A DNA stretch of 64,000 nt from Flavobacterium sp. Its GTDB lineage: Bacteria; Bacteroidota; Bacteroidia; Flavobacteriales; Flavobacteriaceae. The stretch covers positions 544,567 to 608,566 of the forward strand of contig NZ_JAGIAV010000004.1 in NCBI RefSeq assembly GCF_017744675.1, in the 5' to 3' direction. The position numbers and the translations under genes were made by a program. The notes under the pieces are model-generated. The model did not search any database. It was not told the origin of the DNA and saw nothing but the letters and a program-made list of their open reading frames with translations. Shown here piece after piece: positions 16,856 to 25,940 of this stretch; positions within the stretch are counted from its first letter, which is position 1; every line of letters starts with the position of its first letter.

Positions 16856-19291
16856 ATGCTTCAAAACTGGATCAATACATTTATTTTTCATATAAAAAAC
16901 AACAAATTCTTTACGGCTTTAAACGTTTTAGGACTTAGCATTGGAATTGCGGGTTTGATTTTTTCAATTTTATATTGGAATGACGAACAAAGCTACAATG
17001 ATTGGAATCCTAATAAAGACGTAGTTTTTCAGTCTTTAAGTCAGGTTAGTCCAACCAATATTTGGGCTACTAATGTGGTCACTTTTGAAGATTATTTTAA
17101 AACCGATTTTAAAGAACTGGAAAGTTACTGTTATCTGGATACTTGGTACAACAAAAAGATTCTGCGAAGCAATAATAAAAAAGGGATTTTTAAAACGATC
17201 GATGCTCAAAAAACTTTTTTTGAAATGTTTCCTTTTCATTTTATAAAAGGAAATAGCAAAACAGCATTAAAGGACAAAAATTGTATTGCCATTTCTAAAG
17301 AGACTGCACTAAATTTATTTGGAGACGTAAATGTTTTAGGCAAAACGATTACAAACGATGACAGAAAACTGGTCGTAACAGCTGTTTATGAAATTCCAGG
17401 AAAGTCTTCTCTGGCGCCTGAAGCAGTTGTTAATTTTATAGCAGAAAGAGTCCCCACTGAAAAGGACAATTGGGGAAATTTTAATTTAGCATTGTTGTTA
17501 AAACTTAAAAATCCTAAAGACAAAGAAAAAGTAATTGCTAAAATGGAAAGTCTTCTGTACCAAAACCGTACGGTAAGATGGGCAAAACAAGAAGGTTTGA
17601 CAGTTGCCGAATGGGAGAAAAAAAATGGAGACGAGAAAATAAAAATATTTTTGGAACCTTTGAAAGATGCCCGATTGCATGCCTCTGTAGACGGTTATGC
17701 AGAAGGAAAAGGCAATTATCAATTTTTAATGATTATGATGGGGTTATCGCTTTTGATTTTAATCTTATCGCTTTTTAATTACATCAATCTAGCAACGGCA
17801 AATGCTATAAAAAGAGCAAAAGAAGTTGGCGTAAGAAAAATTGCTGGAGCATCAAAAAGCAATATTGTAATGCAGTTTATTTTTGAAACTCTTATCATTA
17901 CCACTTTTTCTATTTTGTTGTCTTTGGTCATTGTCGAATTGTCCCTGCCTTTTTACAATAATTTTTTAGAGAAACAACTCAATATAAACGGTGCTTCTTT
18001 CTTTTATGAATTGCTCCTTATTTTTATCATAACCGTTATTGCAGCAGGCATATTCCCTGCTCTTTACATCTCAAATTTTGAAACTTCAAAAGTTTTAAAA
18101 GGAAATTTTGAAAGAAGCAAAAGCGGTATCTGGCTTAGAAACGGAATGCTTATTTTACAATTTTCGATCGCTTCTTTTTTTATTATTGGATCGTACATAG
18201 TATATGAACAAGTAAAATTTTTAAGTCTTAGAGATTTAGGTTTCAAAGGCGATCAGGTTCTGGAAATTAGCTACAGGAAACCTAATATTGATTTTAATGA
18301 TCCAAAAGCGGTAAGAGGACTATATACACGATATGAAACTTTAAAAGAAGAAATTACAAAAATTAAAGGAGTTTCTAAAGTTAGCACAGGTGCATTTTCG
18401 TTTAGCGGAGGCGGAACTTCAGCTTCTACTTTTAGCTATCATGATGAAAGTATTCAGGGGCAAAATATGGCTGTCGATTACGGAATGCTCGAAATGCTAA
18501 AAATCAAATTGACCGAAGGACGCTATTTAGACAGTCGAATTTCATCTGACAGTATAAATTCTGTACTGGTAAATGAAACAGCTCTGAAAATGATGAAAGA
18601 GAAAAATCCGATTGGGAAAATTGTAGATTGGAATGAAAAGAAATTTAAAATTATCGGGGTTGTTAAAAATTTCAATCTCTGGGGACCAAAAGCTGAAATT
18701 CCACCGATGCTCTTTTTTCATCTCAGAACCGTTGATTGGTTAAATGCAAATGTTAACCGAATTTTCGTAAAAGTAAATCCAGCCGAAATAGAAAATACGC
18801 TTCCAAGTCTTGAAAATTTCTGGAGAAAAAACATTGATGCCGATTTCCCTTTTAAATATGATTTTGTAGATAAAGCTTATGCCAAAAACTACAAAGAATT
18901 TATAGATCAGAGAAATCTTTTTTCACTCTTAAATGTGCTTGTTATTTTAATTGCTCTCTTCGGACTTTTTGCATTGGCTTCGTATTCTGTTCAAAGCAGA
19001 ATGAAAGAAATCGCTATTCGAAAAACGCTTGGAGCCGAAACCAATGTTCTATTAAAAGAACTTTCTAAACAATACATACTATTTTGTCTCATCGGATTCC
19101 TAATTGCTCTATTTCCAGCTTATTATTTGCTAAATAAGTGGCTTGAAGATTTTGTCTTTAGAATTGAAATTTCTGCTTATCCATTCTTATTTGGATTCAT
19201 AGCATTATTGTCATTAACCTTAATTGTAGTATTGTCTAGAACCTATCAAGCTACAAAAGTAGATGTTTTAAAATACTTAAAATACGAGTAA
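16856..19291 (+). CDS. FtsX/MacB-type ABC permease, first copy
   Basis: An 811-residue inner membrane protein in duplicated layout: one N-terminal helix, a MacB-type periplasmic domain (about 45-275), a block of helices with the conserved RAKEVGVRKIAGASKSN cytoplasmic loop, a second periplasmic domain, and a C-terminal block with MKEIAIRKTLGAETNVLLKE. It is closely related along its whole length to the next gene. With the shared ATPase the pair may form a heterodimer. The exported or removed substrate is unknown; envelope-active peptides or lipids are possible. Confidence 0.9.
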   Translation: MLQNWINTFIFHIKNNKFFTALNVLGLSIGIAGLIFSILYWNDEQSYNDWNPNKDVVFQSLSQVSPTNIWATNVVTFEDYFKTDFKELESYCYLDTWYNKKILRSNNKKGIFKTIDAQKTFFEMFPFHFIKGNSKTALKDKNCIAISKETALNLFGDVNVLGKTITNDDRKLVVTAVYEIPGKSSLAPEAVVNFIAERVPTEKDNWGNFNLALLLKLKNPKDKEKVIAKMESLLYQNRTVRWAKQEGLTVAEWEKKNGDEKIKIFLEPLKDARLHASVDGYAEGKGNYQFLMIMMGLSLLILILSLFNYINLATANAIKRAKEVGVRKIAGASKSNIVMQFIFETLIITTFSILLSLVIVELSLPFYNNFLEKQLNINGASFFYELLLIFIITVIAAGIFPALYISNFETSKVLKGNFERSKSGIWLRNGMLILQFSIASFFIIGSYIVYEQVKFLSLRDLGFKGDQVLEISYRKPNIDFNDPKAVRGLYTRYETLKEEITKIKGVSKVSTGAFSFSGGGTSASTFSYHDESIQGQNMAVDYGMLEMLKIKLTEGRYLDSRISSDSINSVLVNETALKMMKEKNPIGKIVDWNEKKFKIIGVVKNFNLWGPKAEIPPMLFFHLRTVDWLNANVNRIFVKVNPAEIENTLPSLENFWRKNIDADFPFKYDFVDKAYAKNYKEFIDQRNLFSLLNVLVILIALFGLFALASYSVQSRMKEIAIRKTLGAETNVLLKELSKQYILFCLIGFLIALFPAYYLLNKWLEDFVFRIEISAYPFLFGFIALLSLTLIVVLSRTYQATKVDVLKYLKYE

Positions 19292-19292
19292 A

Positions 19293-21704
19293 ATGCTTAA
19301 AAATTGGACAAACATATTTATATACCACATAAAGAACAATAAGTTCTTTACGGTACTAAACATTTTAGGTTTAAGTATCGGAATTGCAGGTTTAATTTTT
19401 GCAATTCTGTACTGGAACGACGAACATTCTTATGATCAGTGGAATCCAGAAAAGGATAAAATTTATAGCGTCATGAACGATTTTGGTGGTGGTAATATTT
19501 GGACAACAAACTCTCCGGTTCCAGGTCGAATGCTAAAAGAAACTACTTCTTATTTAGATCAATACTGTTATTATAGACCTTATTATACAAAAGAAACAAT
19601 TCAGTATAACGGAAAAATTGAATTGGTAGACAAAATCTTTTCTGCTGAAAGAAGTTTCTTTTCTTTTTTCCCTTTTGAATTTATTCAAGGTAGCGTCAAA
19701 ACGGCTCTACATGATCGCAACAGTATGGCAATTTCTGAAGCAACAGCAACTAAGATTTTCAAGAATGAAAATCCGATGGGAAAACAAGTAAAATATGCCG
19801 ACCAGATTTTTGTGGTTCGCGGTGTCTATAAAATGCCTGAAAAATCATCGGTAATGCCTGCTATCGTAACTCCTATAGTTGAAGAGGAATTAGAAAACAA
19901 TAAAGACAATTGGGGCTTTAATTATGGCTTAATGCTTAAGTTGAAAAAACAAAGCGATACAACTGCCGTAATTCAAAATTTGGATAAAATATTTCTTGAA
20001 GATAATTACAAAAAACAGGCAAAAGCGGAAGGTTTATCAATAGAGCAGTTTATTAAACAATACGGAGATCCTATAAAATCAAGGCTTCTTCCGTTTACAA
20101 AGGCAAGACTTTATCAAGGAAATTCTACTTTTCCAGAACTAAACGCCAATTTGCAGTTCTTAAAAATAGTAATGGGACTATCAATTCTAATTTTACTATT
20201 ATCGATTGTGAATTACATCAACATGGCAACGGCAAATGCAGTAAAACGTGCTAAAGAAGTTGGAGTGCGTAAAATTATTGGTGCATCGAAAAATCAAATT
20301 ATTGCGCAATTTGTTTTTGAAACTACGCTGATGACTTTGTTTTCTGTATTGTTAGCAATGGTAATTGTGGAACTTTCGCTACCGTTTTACAATTCGTTTT
20401 TAGGTAAAAATTTAATGCTTATTGGAACTCAGTTTTACTTGCAGCTTGTCTTGATTTTCATCTTTGTCATTATCGTTTCGGGAGTTTTTCCAGCCGTATA
20501 TATTTCAAATTTTGAAACGCTTAAAGTATTAAAAGGAAACTTCTCAAGAAGCAAAAGCGGTGTTTGGCTTAGAAACGGAATGTTGGTTTTACAATTTTCT
20601 ATTGCTACTCTTTTTATCATCGGGTCGTTTATTGTTTACAAACAAGTAAACTTTATGGCCGATAAAGATTTAGGTTTTAATGGTGCTCAGATTATGGATA
20701 TTTCATTTAAACATCAAAAAGGAAAAAATCAGTATGAAAGGTATAAAATCATTAAACAAGAACTACTAAAAATTCAAGGAGTTGAGGCTGTTTCTGCTGG
20801 AATGTTTTCTATTGGCAGCAATGATAATTCGTGGCAAGGTCTCCATTATAAGGCAAACAAAGAAGTAATTACGCAACAAATGTCTATGGATTTTGGACAA
20901 CTGAACCTTTTAGGCATCAAAATACTCAAAGGAAGAGATCTAGATCCTAAATTGGCGACAGACAGTATTTCGAGCGCTTTATTGAATGAGGTTGCCGCAA
21001 AAACACTTCAGGAAAAAGATCCTGTAAATAAAGAAGTGGTTTTTGGCGGACAGAAATTTAAAGTTGTAGGTATTGTCAAAAACTTTCATTACGTTGGATT
21101 AGAATACCGTATTGCTCCAATGATCTTTTTCCATCTTACGAGTTTTGACTGGATGACAAATAATTTGCGAAATATTACGGTCAAAATATCGCCTGACCAA
21201 ATGCCAGAAACAATTGCATCTATAGATAAATTCTGGAAATCTAAAGTCGATCAGGAATACCCGTTTGAGTATAATTTTGTAGATAAAAACTTTGCCAGAA
21301 CCTACAAAAAATATGAGGATCAGAGAAATTTGTTCGCGCTACTGAATGTTGTCGTGATATTAATTGCCGTTTTTGGATTATTTGCTTTAGCGTCTTTTTC
21401 TATGGAAAGAAGATTGCGCGAAATTGCCATTAGAAAAACGCTTGGTGCAGAAACTAATATTTTGCTAAAAGAATTATCCAAACAGTATGTAGTTTTCTGC
21501 GTAATTGGTTTCCTTATCGGAATTGTTCCTGCTTATTTATTAATGCAGAAATGGCTGGAAAACTTTGCTTCTCGAATTGATATTCCGTTTATGCCTTTTG
21601 CTACTGCTTTTGTTTCGCTGTTATTTTTAACGCTGACAATCGTTTTAGCAAAAGCCTACCAAGTGACCAAAGTAGATGTTTTAAAATATTTAAAATACGA
21701 ATAA
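19293..21704 (+). CDS. FtsX/MacB-type ABC permease, second copy
   Basis: An 803-residue paralogue of the gene before it, one base after its stop. The two share the N-terminal FIYHIKNNKFFTVLNILG-type start, the central SRSKSGVWLRNGMLVLQFSI stretch and identical ends (KVDVLKYLKYE). The periplasmic domains differ most, for example in the first 200 residues, which fits different contacts with a substrate. They probably arose by tandem duplication. The gene is last in the operon and a terminator follows. Confidence 0.9.
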   Translation: MLKNWTNIFIYHIKNNKFFTVLNILGLSIGIAGLIFAILYWNDEHSYDQWNPEKDKIYSVMNDFGGGNIWTTNSPVPGRMLKETTSYLDQYCYYRPYYTKETIQYNGKIELVDKIFSAERSFFSFFPFEFIQGSVKTALHDRNSMAISEATATKIFKNENPMGKQVKYADQIFVVRGVYKMPEKSSVMPAIVTPIVEEELENNKDNWGFNYGLMLKLKKQSDTTAVIQNLDKIFLEDNYKKQAKAEGLSIEQFIKQYGDPIKSRLLPFTKARLYQGNSTFPELNANLQFLKIVMGLSILILLLSIVNYINMATANAVKRAKEVGVRKIIGASKNQIIAQFVFETTLMTLFSVLLAMVIVELSLPFYNSFLGKNLMLIGTQFYLQLVLIFIFVIIVSGVFPAVYISNFETLKVLKGNFSRSKSGVWLRNGMLVLQFSIATLFIIGSFIVYKQVNFMADKDLGFNGAQIMDISFKHQKGKNQYERYKIIKQELLKIQGVEAVSAGMFSIGSNDNSWQGLHYKANKEVITQQMSMDFGQLNLLGIKILKGRDLDPKLATDSISSALLNEVAAKTLQEKDPVNKEVVFGGQKFKVVGIVKNFHYVGLEYRIAPMIFFHLTSFDWMTNNLRNITVKISPDQMPETIASIDKFWKSKVDQEYPFEYNFVDKNFARTYKKYEDQRNLFALLNVVVILIAVFGLFALASFSMERRLREIAIRKTLGAETNILLKELSKQYVVFCVIGFLIGIVPAYLLMQKWLENFASRIDIPFMPFATAFVSLLFLTLTIVLAKAYQVTKVDVLKYLKYE

Positions 21705-21728
21705 TTTAGTTTTGAGTTTTTGAAGAAA

Positions 21729-21766
21729 AAGCTGTGCAAGTCTGAGCCCTTGTGCAGCTTTTTTAT
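21729..21766 (+). terminator. Terminator of the ABC operon
   Basis: AAGCTGTGCAAG and CTTGTGCAGCTT form a stem with a small internal mismatch and an eight-base loop, followed by a T-rich tail. It starts 25 bp after the second permease stop codon. Confidence 0.75.
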
Positions 21767-21792
21767 TTCTCTACTTTTCGTTGCGTTTCTTT

Positions 21793-21880
21793 ACCGCAAA
21801 GTTCGCAAAGACCTTTTTTAGCTAAACTTAGTATTAAGGTCGCAAAGGCTTTCCTTTATGTTTTAAAATGCAATCTCGCA
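21793..21880. repeat. Decayed GCAAAG-family repeat
   Basis: ACCGCAAAGTTCGCAAAG and nearby GTCGCAAAGGC and TCGCAAAGTC words match the 5010-5152 element but without its clean inverted arms. It lies between the ABC operon and the convergent glycosyltransferase gene. I see no gene in this gap; a short open frame across it is not credible. Confidence 0.5.
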
Positions 21881-22017
21881 AAGTCTAGAAGATGCAAAGC
21901 TTTTGGTTTCATGCAGATTAAAAAAATGCTGGTAATTTTAAATTTTGAAAATAATCTACAAATACAAGTTCTAGAACCGTTTTGAAAACAGATTTAGATT
22001 TTGTTTTAACTAAGGCG

Positions 22018-23448
22018 TTATTTCTTAGTAAATCCTTTTCTGGTCATTTCTCCCCAACCTTTAGTTCCCATCACTTTTTCTTTATATCCAACTAAAGCCG
22101 CATAAACAGTAAGCGGATGAAAATAAAATGGTTCTATAAAAGCAGCCATTAAAAGTTTGAAAAAATCAGCTTGTTTTGGATATTTATGATACGTTTTTTC
22201 TTCGCTGTACAAAGCAATAACCGAAAAGAAAATGGCAAAAGAATATACAAAAAGCAGCAATAGAAAGAAAAAGTGCCAGTTTAATAATCCTAATACAATG
22301 AATACAACCGTTATTAGAAGTCCGATGAATTCGATTGCAGGCGCTAAAAATTCAAATAATGTCCAATACGGCACACTTAGCATTCCTAATAGTTTGTATT
22401 TCGGATTTAAGAACATTTTTCGATGAATGCTCAAAGTTTCTATAGTTCCTCTCATCCAGCGGGAACGCTGTTTTTTGAATATTTTAAACTCTTCTGGCGC
22501 CTCTGTCCAACAAAGCGGATCTGGAATGTAGCTTACCGAATACGGCAATTTATTATCGAGCATATAACGGCGCATTCTCACAATGAGTTCCATATCTTCT
22601 CCAACCGTTTTGGTGCTGTAACCTCCCGAAAGTATGGCAATTTCCTTATCAAAAGCACCAAAAGCGCCGCTAATAAGCAATAATCCGTCTAGTTTTCCCC
22701 AGGCCATTCTTCCTAAAAGAAAAGCCCTTAAATATTCTAAAACCTGAATTCTAGGCAGCATTACATCAGGAACATGCACTTCGACTAAACGTCCGTTTTT
22801 AATCACACATTGATTGGCAATTCGGACTACTCCACCTGTGGCAATAATACGTTTTCCGTAGGATTCTAAAAACGGTTTTGCCAGTTTTAAAAGCGAGTCT
22901 TTATCCAAAATACAATCGACATCAATACAAACCACATACGGATTTTGAGCAATATTAAGTCCAACGTTTAGTGCGTCGGCTTTACCTCCATTTTCTTTGT
23001 CAACCACGATTAGTTTCTTGAAAGCGGCATTTCTGGAAGTGTAAACTCCTCTAATCTTTTTAGTTTCAATTTTGGGATGAAAATCCAAATCGGTCAAAAC
23101 CAAATCGTAGGTTTTGGTTAGGATTTCCATCGAATTGTCTTTACTACCGTCATTTACCACGATCACCTGATAATTATTATAATTGAGCGAAAGCAGCGAT
23201 TTTACGTTTTCTTCGATAGTCAAACCTTCATTATAAGCGGGTGCAATGAGCGAAAGTTTTGGAGCAAACTCACTAGTTAAGAGTACATCGTAATCGACAA
23301 AGCTGTTACGTTTAAGATATCTTCTAAGTTCTTTTGTAGAAATATAAGCCAAGATTAAATAAGAAGACATGATTAGGATGGCGTAACCCAATATCAGGAG
23401 TATATATACATCCAAAAACCACGTTATTTCAGAATTAAAAAAAGTCAT
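22018..23448 (-). CDS. Processive family 2 glycosyltransferase (polysaccharide synthase)
   Basis: A 476-residue inner membrane enzyme that should polymerise an activated sugar and extrude the chain. Helices at about 12-35 and several near 350-430 flank the catalytic domain. Motifs of the BcsA/PgaC/hyaluronan-synthase type are all present: APAYNEG, VVNDGSKD, the DVD metal site (176-178), GED (283-285) and QRSRW (327-331). The sugar cannot be read; N-acetylglucosamine or glucose is typical. There is no PilZ domain for cyclic di-GMP. It is the last gene of an operon with a HEAT-like protein, a YaiO-like barrel and signalling genes. Escherichia coli yaiP-yaiO is a comparable glycosyltransferase/YaiO pair. 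Confidence 0.9.
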   Translation of the reverse strand: MTFFNSEITWFLDVYILLILGYAILIMSSYLILAYISTKELRRYLKRNSFVDYDVLLTSEFAPKLSLIAPAYNEGLTIEENVKSLLSLNYNNYQVIVVNDGSKDNSMEILTKTYDLVLTDLDFHPKIETKKIRGVYTSRNAAFKKLIVVDKENGGKADALNVGLNIAQNPYVVCIDVDCILDKDSLLKLAKPFLESYGKRIIATGGVVRIANQCVIKNGRLVEVHVPDVMLPRIQVLEYLRAFLLGRMAWGKLDGLLLISGAFGAFDKEIAILSGGYSTKTVGEDMELIVRMRRYMLDNKLPYSVSYIPDPLCWTEAPEEFKIFKKQRSRWMRGTIETLSIHRKMFLNPKYKLLGMLSVPYWTLFEFLAPAIEFIGLLITVVFIVLGLLNWHFFFLLLLFVYSFAIFFSVIALYSEEKTYHKYPKQADFFKLLMAAFIEPFYFHPLTVYAALVGYKEKVMGTKGWGEMTRKGFTKK

Positions 23449-23460
23449 TTTCTTATAAGA

Positions 23461-24282
23461 TTATGCTGTTAATGCCTGCAAAATGCTCTGCGCTTCGTAT
23501 TTGATAATCGTATTTGTTGTCTGATCTGCCAATTGCGCCACGTGAGGAACTTTCTGCGATAATTTAAGCTCTTTTATAAGTTTCAAGCCAAGCGTAATTA
23601 CCGTTGTGTTTTGCGATTCAAGCAAATGTTCTATTCCTTCGGTATTGCCTACATCGTGTTTTTTAAAAGCGCCAATAATATTCAGCTGCATCCAATCGTC
23701 AATCGGATCAGAATGTTCTACCAAATATTTGATACTCTGCGTTCCTTCCAGTTTTATGCAGGCATTTATCGCTACAATTTTTAAGGTTTTCTTTCTGGCT
23801 TTAGAAAAAGCAATAATCAGATCAAACGCTTCTTTTATATTAAACTCTGCCAATTCGGTAATTCCTTTACATTTTACCTCCCATCGCAAGCTTTTAAGTT
23901 TTCTGAAAGAATCTTTTATTAATCCAGAATCTTTATAAAACTGCTCCAGTTTTTTGGCATAAACGCCTTCGTAATTTTTATGCAGATTGATAAGAGAGTC
24001 CGTCAAAACTTCTCTAAAAAAAGAAGTGTCAAAAAGCACTAGAAAATTTTTATCTTCTTTAATTTTTGCGAAAGGAACATTTTCAAAAATAACGGCCGAC
24101 AATATTTTATCTATCGTTGCACTGTATTCTTTTGTAAGGCGTTCTTTTTTTATTTTACTATTTCTGCTTGCGACAATTATTAAATATAAAATGAAGGCCG
24201 CTGCTACAAACAAGTAAATAGAGAAAGTGAGAAAAGGCACTTCCCAACGACCGTCTTTATATAAGCTCCAGATTTCATTCAT
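23461..24282 (-). CDS. Membrane-anchored HEAT-like repeat protein
   Basis: A 273-residue protein with one N-terminal membrane helix (about 15-38) followed by a basic helical region. A set of paired helices with HEAT-repeat character fills the last 150 residues, for example VKCKGITELAEFNIKEAFDL, IVAINACIKLEGTQSIKYL and NIIGAFKKHDVGNTEGIEHL. Such repeats hold protein partners. It sits between the glycosyltransferase and the YaiO-like gene with 1-12 bp gaps, so I infer a scaffold linking the synthase to the export pore or to the signalling proteins. No enzyme motif is seen. Confidence 0.7.
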   Translation of the reverse strand: MNEIWSLYKDGRWEVPFLTFSIYLFVAAAFILYLIIVASRNSKIKKERLTKEYSATIDKILSAVIFENVPFAKIKEDKNFLVLFDTSFFREVLTDSLINLHKNYEGVYAKKLEQFYKDSGLIKDSFRKLKSLRWEVKCKGITELAEFNIKEAFDLIIAFSKARKKTLKIVAINACIKLEGTQSIKYLVEHSDPIDDWMQLNIIGAFKKHDVGNTEGIEHLLESQNTTVITLGLKLIKELKLSQKVPHVAQLADQTTNTIIKYEAQSILQALTA

Positions 24283-24283
24283 C

Positions 24284-25498
24284 TTAAAAGCGTTTCGTTA
24301 CAATTACTTGCACATTAAACTTGTTTCTGTATTCTCCAGGAGTATATTCTTCGTATTCGTAAAGAAAAATCGGGCGTACAAAAAACGAATCGCCAAAACG
24401 ATGTTGGTATTGAATTCCTGCTCGATAAGCTTTTAAAGGCTGTGTAAAGCTATTATAGAGATACAAATAAGGGACATTTCCGTATTGCAATTCCAATCTT
24501 ATTATTCTTTCTTTTTCTTCGTTTACACGCTGCACGCTTACAACGTGAGAGAATAACTCATTCGAAATATCATAATAAGGTCGGTAAGCAAACGTATAAA
24601 TACCCGCATTATAAGCCACTTGACCTGTAAGCAATGTAATATCGTCTGTTTCAAAATGCATGTATCTTGCGCCAAGCGAAAAATCGAACTTTTTCTGCGG
24701 AGCAAAATAATATTCCAGACCTCCTTTTGCTACAGGAAATATGGTTTCTCCTGTAGAAACTCCCGCATTTGCATACAAATAGCTCTTGTTTGAAAAGGTC
24801 TGATAAAAATCGGTTTCAAATAGCATTTGGGTTTCATTGCTTATATTTCCGATGTTGGCTCTTCCTACAATGGCCGATTTACTGAATTTATGCGAATACT
24901 CGACATAACCGTAATGAAATGGAGGCTGTCCAGGATCTGAAGTTGAAATATTCAAATAAGAAGCCGAAACTGCATTTTTGGCTTTACGCCCTATAAGCGT
25001 ACGGATTCCTCTAAAAGCTTGCGTGCTATTATCAATATAAGCCGATTTATTAATCAAATCTAATGCTTCTTGATCTCGATTCAGTTTTTCCAGACAAGTG
25101 GCTTTAATCTTCAGAACATCAATAGATTTTGGATCAATCGCCAGATATTTATCGCAATATGAAAGGCATTTTTCATAATCTTCTGTCCAGAAATATACAT
25201 TGATAAGAGCTTGCAAAGCTTCTGGATTTGGATTGTTTCTGTCAGCCATTGGAGACAAAATTTTCACAGCTGTTTTATAATCTTTTTTCCAGCTGTAAAT
25301 GCGTCCTGTATACGTTTGTATGTCTTCATTTTCTGGATATTTGGTACGCAAAGGTTCAATAAGCGACAATGCTTTATCGTAATTTTCTTTTTCGACTTCA
25401 CGCTTAACGTTTGCCAAAGTCTCCTCTATATTGATTTCCTGCGCAATTGCAGCAACAGAAATAAAAAACAGGAAAATAGAATAGTATATAAACTTCAT
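24284..25498 (-). CDS. YaiO-like outer membrane beta-barrel with TPR domain
   Basis: A 404-residue protein. A cleavable signal ends near VAAIAQ (residue 20). Tetratricopeptide helices fill about 20-155 (YDKALSLIEPLRTKYPENED, TEDYEKCLSYCDKYLAIDPKS). The rest alternates in aromatic-rich strands ending in VTKRF, typical of an outer membrane barrel. TPR plus barrel is the layout of PgaA and of YaiO proteins, so it is a candidate polysaccharide exit pore. It overlaps the receiver gene by one base and precedes the HEAT gene. Confidence 0.85.
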   Translation of the reverse strand: MKFIYYSIFLFFISVAAIAQEINIEETLANVKREVEKENYDKALSLIEPLRTKYPENEDIQTYTGRIYSWKKDYKTAVKILSPMADRNNPNPEALQALINVYFWTEDYEKCLSYCDKYLAIDPKSIDVLKIKATCLEKLNRDQEALDLINKSAYIDNSTQAFRGIRTLIGRKAKNAVSASYLNISTSDPGQPPFHYGYVEYSHKFSKSAIVGRANIGNISNETQMLFETDFYQTFSNKSYLYANAGVSTGETIFPVAKGGLEYYFAPQKKFDFSLGARYMHFETDDITLLTGQVAYNAGIYTFAYRPYYDISNELFSHVVSVQRVNEEKERIIRLELQYGNVPYLYLYNSFTQPLKAYRAGIQYQHRFGDSFFVRPIFLYEYEEYTPGEYRNKFNVQVIVTKRF

Positions 25499-25863
25499 CA
25501 GATTCGGGTTTTTAGCAGTTTATTAATCCTCACTAAAAGTACGGCCGGACTTACGGGCTTGGCAATAAATTCGTTTGCTCCAATGTCAAAAGAATCCAGC
25601 TCAGTTTGTTCTACTCCCGAAGAAGTCAATATTATAACAGGAATATCCGATTTAAGGCTCTCTCTAACGTGCTGTGTAATTTCCATTCCACTTACACCTG
25701 GCATGTTTATATCGGTCAATATTAAATCATAGTTTTCTTTTTCGATGGCCTCCAGAGCCTCTTTTCCGTCAGAAAACTGGTCAACACTAAATCCTTTCGA
25801 CTCTAAGAAAAAAGATAACGATTTGCGTAGGATATCATTATCTTCGGCTACAATAATTCTCAT
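25498..25863 (-). CDS. Stand-alone response regulator receiver (CheY-like)
   Basis: A 121-residue single receiver domain. The acidic pair is in VAEDND, the phosphoacceptor is Asp51 (LILTDINMPG), with a Thr at about 80 and Lys at about 102 (AKP). There is no output domain, so it must act by protein contact or by passing phosphate through the hybrid kinase's phosphotransfer domain. It overlaps the YaiO-like gene by one base and follows the hybrid kinase gene. Direct control of the polysaccharide machine is the simple inference. Confidence 0.9.
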   Translation of the reverse strand: MRIIVAEDNDILRKSLSFFLESKGFSVDQFSDGKEALEAIEKENYDLILTDINMPGVSGMEITQHVRESLKSDIPVIILTSSGVEQTELDSFDIGANEFIAKPVSPAVLLVRINKLLKTRI

Positions 25864-25940
25864 TTTTTATTTTTTTTTATCTGGGGATCATTTATATTAA
25901 AACGTCGTATACTGTAAAGCTATTGCAAACTTCTCTGATA

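Noticed and set aside
21752..21985. Small protein after the ABC operon
   Set aside because: It runs through the terminator and a decayed non-coding repeat, has no promoter, and shows no recognisable feature.
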